From assembly GCF_001905825.1 (NCBI RefSeq), contig NZ_LIVV01000001.1, positions 791,536-855,535 of the forward strand: DNA of 64,000 nt, read 5' to 3'. Both the position numbers and the translations under genes were made by a program. This DNA comes from Streptomyces sp. CB02009. Lineage in GTDB: Bacteria; Actinomycetota; Actinomycetes; Streptomycetales; Streptomycetaceae. Each line of letters starts with the position of its first letter. Positions within the stretch are counted from its first letter, which is position 1. The notes under the pieces are model-generated. The model made no database searches. It had not been told where the DNA came from and worked only from the letters and a program-made list of their open reading frames with translations. Of this stretch, positions 23,609 through 32,461 are shown piece by piece.

Positions 23609-26053
23609 GTGTCCTCTCGTTCCGCCTTCTGGCGTGCGCTGCTCGCCCTCGCCGTCGTCGCCCTGTCCCTCTGGATCACCCTGACCACCCCACCCCGCCT
23701 CGGACTCGACCTCCGCGGCGGGACCCGTATCGTCCTCCAGACCGAGGACGGGCCCACCGCTCGCGCCGACGCCGCGGCCACCGACCGCGCCGTGGAGGTG
23801 CTCCGCAAGCGCGTCGACGGGCTGGGCGTCGCCGAACCCTCGCTCGCGCGCTCCGGCGAGCGCCGTATCGTCGTCGAACTCCCCGGACTCCGGGACCCGC
23901 GCGAGGCCGCCGAGGTCATCGGCCGCACGGCCCAGCTCGCCTTCCACGCCGTCAAGGGCGAGGCACAGCAGCCGGCCGGACCGGAAGGATCGGCGGGACC
24001 AGCCGCACCGGAAGGATCAGCCGGATCGGAAGGTGCGGCCGGTCCGGAAGCATCTGACGGATCCGACGGATCCGACGCATCGCCCACGAGCAACGGGACG
24101 GCGCGGGTCCTCGCCGACCCCGACGCGCCCGGCCGCTTCCTCGACCTCGCCGCACCCGACCTCACCGGCGACGGCGTCAAGAGCGCCGAGGCCGTGCTCG
24201 ACACCACGAGCGGCCGCGGCTGGACGGTCGACCTCGCCTTCCGCGACGGCGCCGCCGCCACCTGGGCCCGGCTGACCGGAGCCGCCGCCTGCGCGGCGCC
24301 CGGAGACCCGGCCCGCAGGGTCGCGATCGTCCTCGACGACCGCATCGTCTCCGCGCCCGCCATGCAGACCGGCGTCCCGTGCGGCGCGGGCATCGGCGGC
24401 GGCTCCGCGCAGATCACCGGCGGATTCTCCGCACAGGACGCCCGCGACCTCGCGGCCCTCGTCCAGGGCGGCGCCCTGCCGGTCCCCGTCACGACGATCG
24501 AGCAGAGCACCGTGGGACCGACGCTCGGCGCCGAGGCGATCCGGGCCAGTGCCTGGGCCGCCGTGATCGGCCTCGCCTGCACCGGCGTCTTCGTGATGGT
24601 GGTCTACCGGCTCCTGGGCGTCCTCGCGACCGCCGCGCTCCTCCTCTACGGACTGATCTCGTACGCGGCGGTGGTCGCCCTCGGCGCCACGCTCACGCTC
24701 CCCGGCCTCGCCGGATTCGTCCTGGCCATCGGCATCGCCGTCGACGCGAACGTCCTCGTCTTCGAACGCGCGAGGGAGGAGTACGCGGCACTGGGCCGGG
24801 CCGCGACCGGACGCGATCTGCGACGGCCGCTGACGACGGCGTTCGGCAAGGTGTGGAGCGCTGTCGCGGACTCGCATGTGACCACCCTGCTCGCGGCGGG
24901 CCTGCTGTTCGTCTTCGCCACCGGCCCCGTCAAGGGCTTCGGCGTGACCCTCGCGATCGGTGTCGTGACCTCCCTGCTCACCGCGATGGTGATCACCCGA
25001 CTCCTCGCCGACCTCGCTCTGCGCCTGCCCGTGGTGCGCCGGCGGCCGGCGGTCACCGGCATGGCGGGACTCGGCCGGCTGCGCACCCGGCTGACCCGCC
25101 GGGTGCCGCGCCTGATGGTCCACCGGCGCCGTTGGCTGCTGTCCTGCGCCGGACTCCTGATGGTGGCCCTCGCCGGAATCGGCGTCCGGGGCGTGGAGTT
25201 CGGCGTCGAGTTCACCGGTGGCCGGGTCGTCCAGTACACGGCCGAGCGTCCCGTCGACGCGGACGCGGCGCGCGCGGCGATCGCGGAGGCAGGCTTCCCC
25301 GACGCCGTCGTCCAGACCACCGGCGACAGCGACGTGTCGGTACGCGTCCGGGAGAGCGGCGACGGCGAGCAGCGGGAGATCCGGGAGGCTCTCACCCGGG
25401 TCGCCGGCCCGGTGGAGGTGGAGCGCGACGACCTGATCGGGCCCAGCCTGGGAGGCGAGCTGCGCACCCACGCCCTGCTCGCGCTCGGACTGGCGGTCGC
25501 GGCCCAACTCCTCTACCTGACCGTGCGGTTCCGCTGGACGTACGCGACGGCGGCGGTGGCCGCCATGACCCAGGACGTGCTGCTGGTGATCGGTCTGTTC
25601 GCCTGGCTGGGCAAGCCGGTGGACAGCGTCTTCCTGGCCGCGCTCCTGACGGTCGTCGGCTACTCGGTCAACGACTCGGTGGTCGTTCTCGACCGGCTGC
25701 GGGAGCTGCGGCGGCGGGGCGGGGGCGTCCCGCTGGCGGACCTCGCCGACCGGGCCGTCGCCCAGACCCTGCCCCGGACGGTGAACACCGGGATGGGCGC
25801 TCTCTTCGTCCTGGTCGCGCTCGCCTTCCTCGGCGGTGACTCGCTCACCGACTTCTCCGTCGCGCTGCTCGCCGGAGTCGTGCTCGGCATGGCGTCCACG
25901 GTGTTCACGGCGATGCCGTTGGCGGTGGCCCTGGAGCACAGGAACCCGGCGTCGGCCGCGCCCGGTGCTGCGGGCGGCCGTTCCGGCCCCGGCGGGCGGC
26001 AGCGGGCGGGCGGTGCCGGCGTGGACCGGGACCGCTCGGGGGCGGTGGTCTGA
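23609..26053 (+). CDS. secDF: SecDF fusion protein-export membrane protein
   Basis: An 814-residue fusion of SecD and SecF. The SecD half has the first membrane helix (residues 8-26), LGLDLRGGTRIVL, and DDRIVSAP and GGSAQITGGF of the periplasmic P1 region, then five membrane helices with GIAVDANVLVFERAREE. The SecF half has GVEFTGGRVVQY and, near the end, VVGYSVNDSVVVLDRLRE. It uses the proton gradient to pull exported proteins across the membrane. A Gly/Ser/Asp/Ala-rich insertion (about 117-160) interrupts P1 and is unusual. GTG 23609 is the start nearest the first helix. Confidence 0.93.
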   Translation: MSSRSAFWRALLALAVVALSLWITLTTPPRLGLDLRGGTRIVLQTEDGPTARADAAATDRAVEVLRKRVDGLGVAEPSLARSGERRIVVELPGLRDPREAAEVIGRTAQLAFHAVKGEAQQPAGPEGSAGPAAPEGSAGSEGAAGPEASDGSDGSDASPTSNGTARVLADPDAPGRFLDLAAPDLTGDGVKSAEAVLDTTSGRGWTVDLAFRDGAAATWARLTGAAACAAPGDPARRVAIVLDDRIVSAPAMQTGVPCGAGIGGGSAQITGGFSAQDARDLAALVQGGALPVPVTTIEQSTVGPTLGAEAIRASAWAAVIGLACTGVFVMVVYRLLGVLATAALLLYGLISYAAVVALGATLTLPGLAGFVLAIGIAVDANVLVFERAREEYAALGRAATGRDLRRPLTTAFGKVWSAVADSHVTTLLAAGLLFVFATGPVKGFGVTLAIGVVTSLLTAMVITRLLADLALRLPVVRRRPAVTGMAGLGRLRTRLTRRVPRLMVHRRRWLLSCAGLLMVALAGIGVRGVEFGVEFTGGRVVQYTAERPVDADAARAAIAEAGFPDAVVQTTGDSDVSVRVRESGDGEQREIREALTRVAGPVEVERDDLIGPSLGGELRTHALLALGLAVAAQLLYLTVRFRWTYATAAVAAMTQDVLLVIGLFAWLGKPVDSVFLAALLTVVGYSVNDSVVVLDRLRELRRRGGGVPLADLADRAVAQTLPRTVNTGMGALFVLVALAFLGGDSLTDFSVALLAGVVLGMASTVFTAMPLAVALEHRNPASAAPGAAGGRSGPGGRQRAGGAGVDRDRSGAVV

Positions 26054-26141
26054 CCGGGGCGAACCGGCCGGCACGTCCGGAGCCCCACCGGTGGAATGGG
26101 CGACCGGTCACCCGCGCCCGAGCGCTGACGCGTCCCCCGGG

Positions 26142-27356
26142 TCACGCGCCCGCGAGCTCCGCCTCGATCAGGTCGGCGGCCCGCAGTGTGCCGCCCTCGC
26201 GGGCCATCGACTCCTGGATCTCCCGGGCGCGGCGCGGCACTTCGGGATCGTCGAGGAGCGCGAGCATGTCTTCCCGCAGCCGCTCCGGGGTGACCTCGTC
26301 CATCGGCAGGTGCCGCGCCACGCCCAGGGCCTGGAGCATGTCGGCGTTCCCGAACTGGTCGACCGCCTGCGGAACGGCCACCATGGGCGTGGCGGTGGCC
26401 AGGCCCTCCTGGCTGCCTCCCGCACCCGCGTGCGTCACGAAGGCGTCGGCCTGCCGCAGGATCGCCAACTGGGGCACCCAGGAGTGCACTTCCACGTTGG
26501 ACGGCACGTCGCCGAGCTCGGCCGGGTCCACGAACTTCCCGATCTGCAGGACGACGTGCCAGCCGGGGAGGCCGGCGAAGGCCGTCACGCAGTCGCGGTA
26601 GAAGCCGGGCAGCTTGGTGAAGGAGGATCCGAGGGAGACCAGGACGACCTTCTCCGCGTCCGCGGGCCGCTTCCAGCCGCCCTGGTCGGCGCGCTCGCCC
26701 TGGCAGGCTCCGACGAAGGTGTAGACGGACTCGTCCACCCGGTCGGCCTGCGGCTGCAGCGCCTTCGGGATGAGGACGAGCGCGCGGCGAGGGCGGGCGA
26801 CGAACCTGTCCGGGTCGGTGTCGAGACCGTGCTCGGCGAGCCAGCTCTCGAACCGCCCGTAGTACGCCTTGCCGCGCGGCGAGGCCTTGAGCTCGGCGTA
26901 CATCGGCTCGGCGACCTCCTCCTCGTACCCCTCCCACGGCACGAGGTTCGGCCACAGCGAGACCGCCGGTATCCCCCAGGTGTGGGCGAGGACGCGGGCC
27001 GGGTAGGCGGTGATGTCGTGGAGGACGAGGTCCGGCCGGTCCCCTTCGAAGGCCTCGGCGAGCTGCGGCAGCGCCTGCACGGCGTCGTTCAGGAAGGGCT
27101 CGATGTTGTCGATCAGTTCCGTCCCCCAGGCGTCCGGGTCGTCGTCGGTCGGCAGGGTCGAGGTGTAGACGACGGGTGTGGCCCCCGTCTCCGCGACCTT
27201 CTCGGCGAAGGACGCGGGGACGGCGTAACTGACGCGGTGGCCACGGGAGACGAGCTCGCGGATCACTTCCAGGCTCGGGTTCACGTGGCCGTGCGCCGCG
27301 ATGGAGAACATGGCGATGTGCGCGGGAGACGCGGTGGTGGTCATGACGACCACCAT
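26142..27356 (-). CDS. Macrolide-type glycosyltransferase (GT1, MGT family)
   Basis: A 404-residue GT-B glycosyltransferase like OleI/OleD/Mgt of Streptomyces. The N-terminal acceptor half starts [17 protein letters not shown], with the catalytic His in HGHVNP. The C-terminal donor half has [22 protein letters not shown] and the [10 protein letters not shown] segment for UDP-sugar binding. Such enzymes glucosylate macrolides and other phenols or alcohols, giving self-resistance. ATG 27356 lies seven bases after a -10-like TATCGT, suggesting a leaderless transcript; ATG 27344 is the alternative. An inverted repeat covers this promoter. Confidence 0.9.
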   Translation of the reverse strand: MVVVMTTTASPAHIAMFSIAAHGHVNPSLEVIRELVSRGHRVSYAVPASFAEKVAETGATPVVYTSTLPTDDDPDAWGTELIDNIEPFLNDAVQALPQLAEAFEGDRPDLVLHDITAYPARVLAHTWGIPAVSLWPNLVPWEGYEEEVAEPMYAELKASPRGKAYYGRFESWLAEHGLDTDPDRFVARPRRALVLIPKALQPQADRVDESVYTFVGACQGERADQGGWKRPADAEKVVLVSLGSSFTKLPGFYRDCVTAFAGLPGWHVVLQIGKFVDPAELGDVPSNVEVHSWVPQLAILRQADAFVTHAGAGGSQEGLATATPMVAVPQAVDQFGNADMLQALGVARHLPMDEVTPERLREDMLALLDDPEVPRRAREIQESMAREGGTLRAADLIEAELAGA

Positions 27357-27361
27357 AGAGG

Positions 27362-27379
27362 AGACGATACGTCTCGTCT
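27362..27379 (-). promoter_or_regulatory. Operator-like inverted repeat at the glycosyltransferase promoter
   Basis: AGACGA and TCGTCT are perfect arms separated by TACGTC. On the minus strand TATCGT (27364-27369) forms a likely -10 element and the first ATG follows seven bases later. The architecture fits TetR-type repression of a resistance gene. Confidence 0.6.
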
Positions 27380-27592
27380 AGTTGATGAGGTGTGCAGGTA
27401 CGGGTACGGGTGCGGGTGCGAGTGCAGGGTTCAGGTGTGGGGTTCCCGGAGGGCGTCCGGCCCGCGCGCGCCGCCTCGCGGGTGCCGGTCGACGCGTCGT
27501 CACCTCGCCTTCATGGTCGCGCCCTCACCGATGTGAGCTGTCCATGCCAAGATGACGCCTGTCGCAACATGCCGCCCGACCCAGGGGACACA

Positions 27593-28360
27593 GTGAAGAC
27601 ACAGGTGTACGCCACCAGGGGCGCGCTCGCCCTCGCCGCCGCCCTCACGATGACCATCGCCCTGCCCGGCAGCGCGTTCGCCGCGCCGCCCCCGCCGCTC
27701 CCGGCCAACGCCGACGGCCTGGAGCAGACCTTCCAGCCGGCCTACGACTACGATACGGACGGCTGTTACTCCACGGCGGCGATCGGACCCGACGGCACCG
27801 TCAACGGCGGGCTCAACCCCTCCGGAACCGTCAGCGGCCAGTGCCGTGACTCCTGGGACCTCACCCAGACCAACGGATACTCCCGCGCCAAGTGCAACAA
27901 CGGCTGGTGCGCGATCCTCTACGGCCTGTACTTCGAGAAGGACCAGGCCGTCTGGGGCAGCGGCCTCGGAGGGCACCGCCACGACTGGGAGCACGTCGTG
28001 GTCTGGGTGCAGAACAACCAGGCGCAGTACGTCTCCACGTCCGCCCACGGCAACTTCAACACCTACGGCCGGGACGCCATCCGCTGGGACGGCACCCACC
28101 CGAAGGTCGTCTACCACAAGGACGGCATCGGCACGCACTGCTTCCGCCCCGCCAACTCCAACGACGAGCCGCCGGAGAACCACCAGCACACCTGGCAGTA
28201 CCCGAGCCTGGTCGGCTGGAACGGCTACCCGGCCGGCCTGCGCGACAAGCTCAGCCAGGCCGACTTCGGCAGCGCGGTGTTCGGCCTGAAGGACGGCAAC
28301 TTCGCCCCCCACCTGGCCAAGGCCAAGCCGGCCGGCATCCCCTTCGACCCCTACGCCTGA
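27593..28360 (+). CDS. Secreted NPP1/NLP-type necrosis-inducing protein
   Basis: A 255-residue secreted protein. A signal peptide (ALALAAALTMTIALPGSAFA) ends near residue 27. The mature part is an NPP1 domain with the diagnostic heptapeptide GHRHDWE, whose His, Asp and Glu coordinate the divalent cation, followed by HVVVWVQN. Cys pairs (DGCYSTA ... GQCRD; AKCNNGWCA) would form disulfides. In plant pathogens this family lyses dicot membranes by binding GIPC sphingolipids; its job in Streptomyces is unknown. GTG 27593 follows CAGGGGACA; an upstream ATG at 27569 is possible. Confidence 0.92.
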   Translation: MKTQVYATRGALALAAALTMTIALPGSAFAAPPPPLPANADGLEQTFQPAYDYDTDGCYSTAAIGPDGTVNGGLNPSGTVSGQCRDSWDLTQTNGYSRAKCNNGWCAILYGLYFEKDQAVWGSGLGGHRHDWEHVVVWVQNNQAQYVSTSAHGNFNTYGRDAIRWDGTHPKVVYHKDGIGTHCFRPANSNDEPPENHQHTWQYPSLVGWNGYPAGLRDKLSQADFGSAVFGLKDGNFAPHLAKAKPAGIPFDPYA

Positions 28361-28526
28361 CCCGGTCGTTCCTCCGGCCCGCCGGAGCCAGTGGGAAACC
28401 CTCCAAGCCGGGCAGTTCATCGTTGTGCCAGGTCAAGATCACCACGCTCGTCCGGGCGACCGCAGACTTGCGGGACGGGGCCGCCGCCGCGGCCTCGTCC
28501 GTACCGACACACCTGGGACACCACAC

Positions 28527-29735
28527 GTGAGCGAACGCGTCATCACCCCCAAGAACCGGGGCTTCCTGTTCCTCGACTCCCACCCCGCCGGCTGCCGCCG
28601 GCTGGTGGACGAGATGTGGCAGGCCGTCCCCGCGCCGGCCCCCGCCGGAACGCAAGGACCGGTGGCCCTGGTCATCGGTTCGTCCGCCGGGTACGGCCTG
28701 GCCGCGACGATCGCCGGCCTCGCCCGCGTCGGAATCCGCGGGATCGGCGTGTGCTTCGAGAAGGCGCCCGCGCGCCGCACCGGCACGGCCGGCTGGTACC
28801 GCACCGCGGCCACCGCGCGGCTCGCCCGGCAGCACGGACGGGACATGGTCTTCCTCAACGGGGACGCCTTCAGCGACACGACGAAGGAGCAGGTCGCCGA
28901 CCTCCTCACCGAGCGGTTCGGCGGACGACTCGACTACCTGGTCTACTCGGTGGCCGCCCCCCGGCGCACCGACCCGGACACCGGCGACGTGTACGCCTCG
29001 GTCCTCAAGCCGGTCGGCGCGCCCCACACCACCAAGACGCTCGTCTTCGACGAGCACGGCGCCCCGGAGGTCAAGGACGTCACCACGGCACCCGCCGAAG
29101 GAGACGACATCGAGCAGACCGTGGCCGTGATGGGCGGCGCCGACTGGGAACGCTGGGTCACCTTCCTGGCCGACCGGTCCCTGCTCGCGGACGGCTTCGC
29201 CACCGTCGCCCTCTCGTACATCGGCTCGCCGCTCACCGCCGCGATCTACCGGCAGGGCACCATCGGCGCCGCGAAGGCCCATCTGGAAGCCACCGCGCGC
29301 ACACTCGACGAGCGCCTCGGCACGACCTTGGGCGGTCGGGCCGTGACCTCGGTCAACGCCGCCGCCGTCACCCAGTCCTCCACCGCCATCCCGGGGATCG
29401 CCCTGTACGTCGGACTGCTGCGCGGCGTCCTCGGCGACGCCATGACGCCCCCGGTCGGCCAACTCGTGCAGCTGTGGGACCAGCTGACAGGCGCCCAGCC
29501 CCTCGACACCGACGACGAGCACCGCGTCCGCCTCGACACCTGGGAACTCGACCCCGCCGTGCAGAAGGCCGTCGCCGAGCGCTGGAGCAGCGCCACCAGC
29601 GCCACCGTCGCCGAACTCGCCGACCTCGACTGGTTCGGCGACGAGGTCCGCCGCCTCTACGGCTTCTCCGTCCCCGGCGTCGACTACACCGCCGCCGTCG
29701 AGACGGACGTCCCCTGGCCCGCCCCCACCGCCTGA
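28527..29735 (+). CDS. fabV: Enoyl-ACP/trans-2-enoyl-CoA reductase, FabV type
   Basis: A 402-residue NADH-dependent enoyl reductase of the FabV/TER family. The Rossmann loop is VIGSSAGYGLA. The catalytic Tyr-x8-Lys occurs in SYIGSPLTAAIYRQGTIGAAK. The N-terminal RVITPKNRGFLFLDSHP and the Cys/Asn-containing later blocks match the family. It reduces the double bond of enoyl-ACP or enoyl-CoA in fatty acid synthesis. FabV is resistant to triclosan, unlike FabI. GTG 28527 lacks a strong ribosome site but begins the conserved block at once. Confidence 0.93.
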   Translation: MSERVITPKNRGFLFLDSHPAGCRRLVDEMWQAVPAPAPAGTQGPVALVIGSSAGYGLAATIAGLARVGIRGIGVCFEKAPARRTGTAGWYRTAATARLARQHGRDMVFLNGDAFSDTTKEQVADLLTERFGGRLDYLVYSVAAPRRTDPDTGDVYASVLKPVGAPHTTKTLVFDEHGAPEVKDVTTAPAEGDDIEQTVAVMGGADWERWVTFLADRSLLADGFATVALSYIGSPLTAAIYRQGTIGAAKAHLEATARTLDERLGTTLGGRAVTSVNAAAVTQSSTAIPGIALYVGLLRGVLGDAMTPPVGQLVQLWDQLTGAQPLDTDDEHRVRLDTWELDPAVQKAVAERWSSATSATVAELADLDWFGDEVRRLYGFSVPGVDYTAAVETDVPWPAPTA

Positions 29736-29892
29736 ACCGCGCCCGAGGCGCCAGGCCGCGCCCCGATCGCCGGGCCGGCTGGGCATGGACGCCCTGACCT
29801 GCCTCAACGCCCTGAAGTACGCCATGGGATCATGCGGTTGCCCCCGGGGGGTGGGCCGCCCGTGCGGGCGTGAGCGATACGAGGAGCTCGGT

Positions 29893-30996
29893 GTGAGAAC
29901 GGGTGGGGACCAGGGCGATTCGTCGGTGCCGGACGACGTCTGGGAACAGTTCCTGCGGGATTCCGTGGAAGGCGTCCCGGACGCGCCCAAGGAGCCGTCC
30001 GCGCGGGCGCGGGAGGTGACGGACCGACTGCGCGACGAGCCGTCGGGCAACGGCGGTTGGCGCACGTACACGCCCGCCGCGCCTGCCCGGCGCGGCAAGG
30101 GCCGGTATCTGCTCGGTCTGGTCGTCGCCGTGGCGCTGCTCGTGGTCGCGTTCGACCCGTGGGACATCATCGGCACGTCCGGCGGGGGTACGGCGGCCGG
30201 GCCGCCGCTGGCCCAGGAGTCGGGGCGCCCGACCGAGGCGCCGCCCGTGGAGCCCGCCCAGCGCGGGACGCTCGCCGAGCCGTTCAGGGGCTCGCCCGCC
30301 GTGCGCTGGGCGGACGGCGCGGCCGGGATCACCGTCCCCGCCGCGCGGGCGACGGGATGGATGAGCAAGGCCCAGGTGGAGAAGGCCCTCCGGCAGACGC
30401 GGGACTTCCTCGTCGCGACCAGCCTGGACCCGGCCGTGCTCCGCGGCGAGCGCCCCGCAGAGGCCGTCGCCGTGATCAACCCGCACCAGAAGGACGTCAA
30501 GGCCTACCTGGCCGCCGCGTTCGACACGCCGACGGAGCAGAACGACCCGCTCCTCCTCTTCAGCCGCTTCGACGCCTCGTACGCGCGCCCGGCCGGCGAC
30601 GTCGTCAAGACGCGCGGCCGGATGACCTTCCGGGAGGGCGACCGCGGCGCCCTGCAGGTGACCACCGACGTCACCTACGTGTACCCGGTCGTGCCGGCGG
30701 ACGGCGGCGACGAGGTCGTGCGCACGATCGCACGGCGCGAGGTCGTGGTGAGCTGGGACGACCCCTCGAAGGTCATCACCGAGCCGGGCACCCTCTCCCT
30801 CGTCTCGTACAAGGTCGACATGACCAACGGCGGCTGCGACGACAACACCGGTTACTTCACCCCCGAGTTCGGGAGGTCGGGGGCGGACGGCGGTCCGGCC
30901 GACGGCGACACCGTCGACCCGTACGACCGCAGCACCTCGATGTTCGGAGGGACGGGAAGCCCCGACGGCGGCTGCAGGACGGCGTCGCGCTCCTGA
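29893..30996 (+). CDS. Membrane-anchored protein, function unknown
   Basis: A 367-residue protein. The first about 75 residues are cytoplasmic (VPDDVWEQFLRDS ... REVTDRLRDEP), then one membrane helix (YLLGLVVAVALLVVAFDPWDIIG, about 77-99). The outside part has a Pro/Gly linker and a beta-rich domain with VRWADGAAGITVPAA and VINPHQKDVKAYLAAAF. It ends with Cys residues in NGGCDDNTGYF and GGCRTA. GTG 29893 is chosen for its GAGGAG site 10 bases upstream. No family name can be assigned; the layout is common in actinobacterial conserved membrane proteins. Confidence 0.7.
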   Translation: MRTGGDQGDSSVPDDVWEQFLRDSVEGVPDAPKEPSARAREVTDRLRDEPSGNGGWRTYTPAAPARRGKGRYLLGLVVAVALLVVAFDPWDIIGTSGGGTAAGPPLAQESGRPTEAPPVEPAQRGTLAEPFRGSPAVRWADGAAGITVPAARATGWMSKAQVEKALRQTRDFLVATSLDPAVLRGERPAEAVAVINPHQKDVKAYLAAAFDTPTEQNDPLLLFSRFDASYARPAGDVVKTRGRMTFREGDRGALQVTTDVTYVYPVVPADGGDEVVRTIARREVVVSWDDPSKVITEPGTLSLVSYKVDMTNGGCDDNTGYFTPEFGRSGADGGPADGDTVDPYDRSTSMFGGTGSPDGGCRTASRS

Positions 30997-31078
30997 CCGG
31001 TGGCCGCTCGCGTTCCTGACCATCGGTCGCACGCGGTTCCTGACCACCGGCCGCTCGCGCTCCTGATCACGGGTCGCA
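30988..31078. repeat. Four degenerate ~23-bp tandem units
   Basis: Starting in the last codon of the upstream gene, four units of the form NTCCTGACCGGTGGCCGCTC (20 of about 23 bases) follow each other with substitutions (30988, 31010, 31033, 31057 approximately). Each unit recreates CCTGA, so the stop codon region itself has been duplicated. Confidence 0.75.
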
Positions 31079-31205
31079 CCGGCCCCCGGGGGCATTTCAG
31101 GCCGCCGTTCCATGGTCACGGACGCACCGGGCGGGCACGATGGGGGCCACCACGGCGGGGCGCCCCCGAGCGCGCCGACAGGAACCGGAAGGGACACGTC
31201 ACCCC

Positions 31206-32378
31206 ATGCCCCAGCACTACGGCGACTACCAGCACGAGATCTACTTCGACGGGCTCTTCGGCGTCCTGCCCACCCAGCCGATGACCTTCGCCGAACTGGA
31301 GACGAGGGCGCGGGCCGCGCTCCCGCCCTCGCTGTGGTCGTACGTCGCGGGCGGAGCGGGCGACGAGTCCACCCAGGAGGCCAACGCCGCGGCCTTCCGC
31401 ACCTGGGGCCTCGTACCGCGCATGATGGTCGGCGCGGCCCAGCGCGACCTGTCCGTCGACCTGTTCGGGCTGAAGCTGCCGTCACCGCTCTTCATGGCGC
31501 CCGTCGGAGTGATCGGCCTCTGCGCCCAGGACGGGCACGGCGACCTGGCGACCGCCCGCGCCGCCGCCCGCACCGGCGTGCCGATGATCGCCTCCACGCT
31601 CACCGTCGATCCGATGGAGGACGTGGCCGCCGAGTTCGGCGACACACCGGGCTTCTTCCAGCTCTACACGCCCACCGACCGTGACCTCGCGGAGAGCCTC
31701 GTACGCCGTGCCGAGGCCGCCGGCTTCAAGGGCATCGTCGTCACGCTCGACACCTGGGTCACCGGCTGGCGGCCCCGTGACCTCGCCACCGGCAACTTCC
31801 CCCAGCTGCGCGGACACGCCCTCGCGAACTACACCTCCGACCCCGTCTTCCGCGCCCGCCTGGCCAAGAGCCCCGAGGAGGACCCGCGCGCCGCGGTCCT
31901 GGAGTGGGTGGGCGTCTTCGGCAAGCCGCTCGTCTGGGACGATCTGGCCTGGCTCCGCTCGCTCACCGACCTGCCGATCCTCCTCAAGGGCATCTGCCAT
32001 CCCGAGGACGTCCGCCGGGCGAAGGACGGCGGTGTGGACGGCATCTACTGCTCCAACCACGGCGGCCGGCAGGCCAACGGCGGTCTGCCCGCCCTGGACG
32101 CGCTGCCCGACGTGGTCGCCGCCGCCGACGGCCTCCCGGTGCTCTTCGACTCGGGGGTCCGCAGCGGCGCCGACGTCGTCAAGGCCCTCGCGCTCGGGGC
32201 CACCGCGGTGGGCGTCGGGCGGCCGTACGCGTACGGACTCGCCCTCGGCGGCACCGACGGCATCGTGCACGTCCTGCGCGCCCTGCTCGCCGAGGCCGAC
32301 CTGATCATGGCCGTCGACGGCTACCCGACGCTCGCGGACCTCCGTACGGAGGGTTCGCTGCGTACGGTCCGGGCGTAG
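31206..32378 (+). CDS. Lactate 2-monooxygenase-like FMN enzyme
   Basis: A 390-residue FMN-dependent alpha-hydroxy acid oxidase. [31 protein letters not shown] (flavin-binding Lys) and CSNHGGRQ (catalytic His and Arg) are the family signatures. [18 protein letters not shown] binds FMN phosphate. The longer loop [18 protein letters not shown] is typical of lactate monooxygenase, which makes acetate, CO2 and water from L-lactate. ATG 31206 opens the conserved [12 protein letters not shown] segment. A hairpin follows the stop. Confidence 0.9.
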   Translation: MPQHYGDYQHEIYFDGLFGVLPTQPMTFAELETRARAALPPSLWSYVAGGAGDESTQEANAAAFRTWGLVPRMMVGAAQRDLSVDLFGLKLPSPLFMAPVGVIGLCAQDGHGDLATARAAARTGVPMIASTLTVDPMEDVAAEFGDTPGFFQLYTPTDRDLAESLVRRAEAAGFKGIVVTLDTWVTGWRPRDLATGNFPQLRGHALANYTSDPVFRARLAKSPEEDPRAAVLEWVGVFGKPLVWDDLAWLRSLTDLPILLKGICHPEDVRRAKDGGVDGIYCSNHGGRQANGGLPALDALPDVVAAADGLPVLFDSGVRSGADVVKALALGATAVGVGRPYAYGLALGGTDGIVHVLRALLAEADLIMAVDGYPTLADLRTEGSLRTVRA

Positions 32379-32399
32379 GGGGGGCACATTGTGCGTCCG

Positions 32400-32429
32400 G
32401 GTCGGCGCCCGGCGGATCGGGCGCCGACC
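32400..32429. terminator. Hairpin between converging genes
   Basis: GGTCGGCGCCC (32400-32410) and GGGCGCCGACC (32419-32429) form a perfect 11-bp stem with an 8-base loop. It lies between the stop of the lactate monooxygenase gene and that of the convergent dehydrogenase gene and can serve both. Confidence 0.8.
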
Positions 32430-32461
32430 GGACCCGCGCCTCCCTACGCCTCCTGCCCTCC

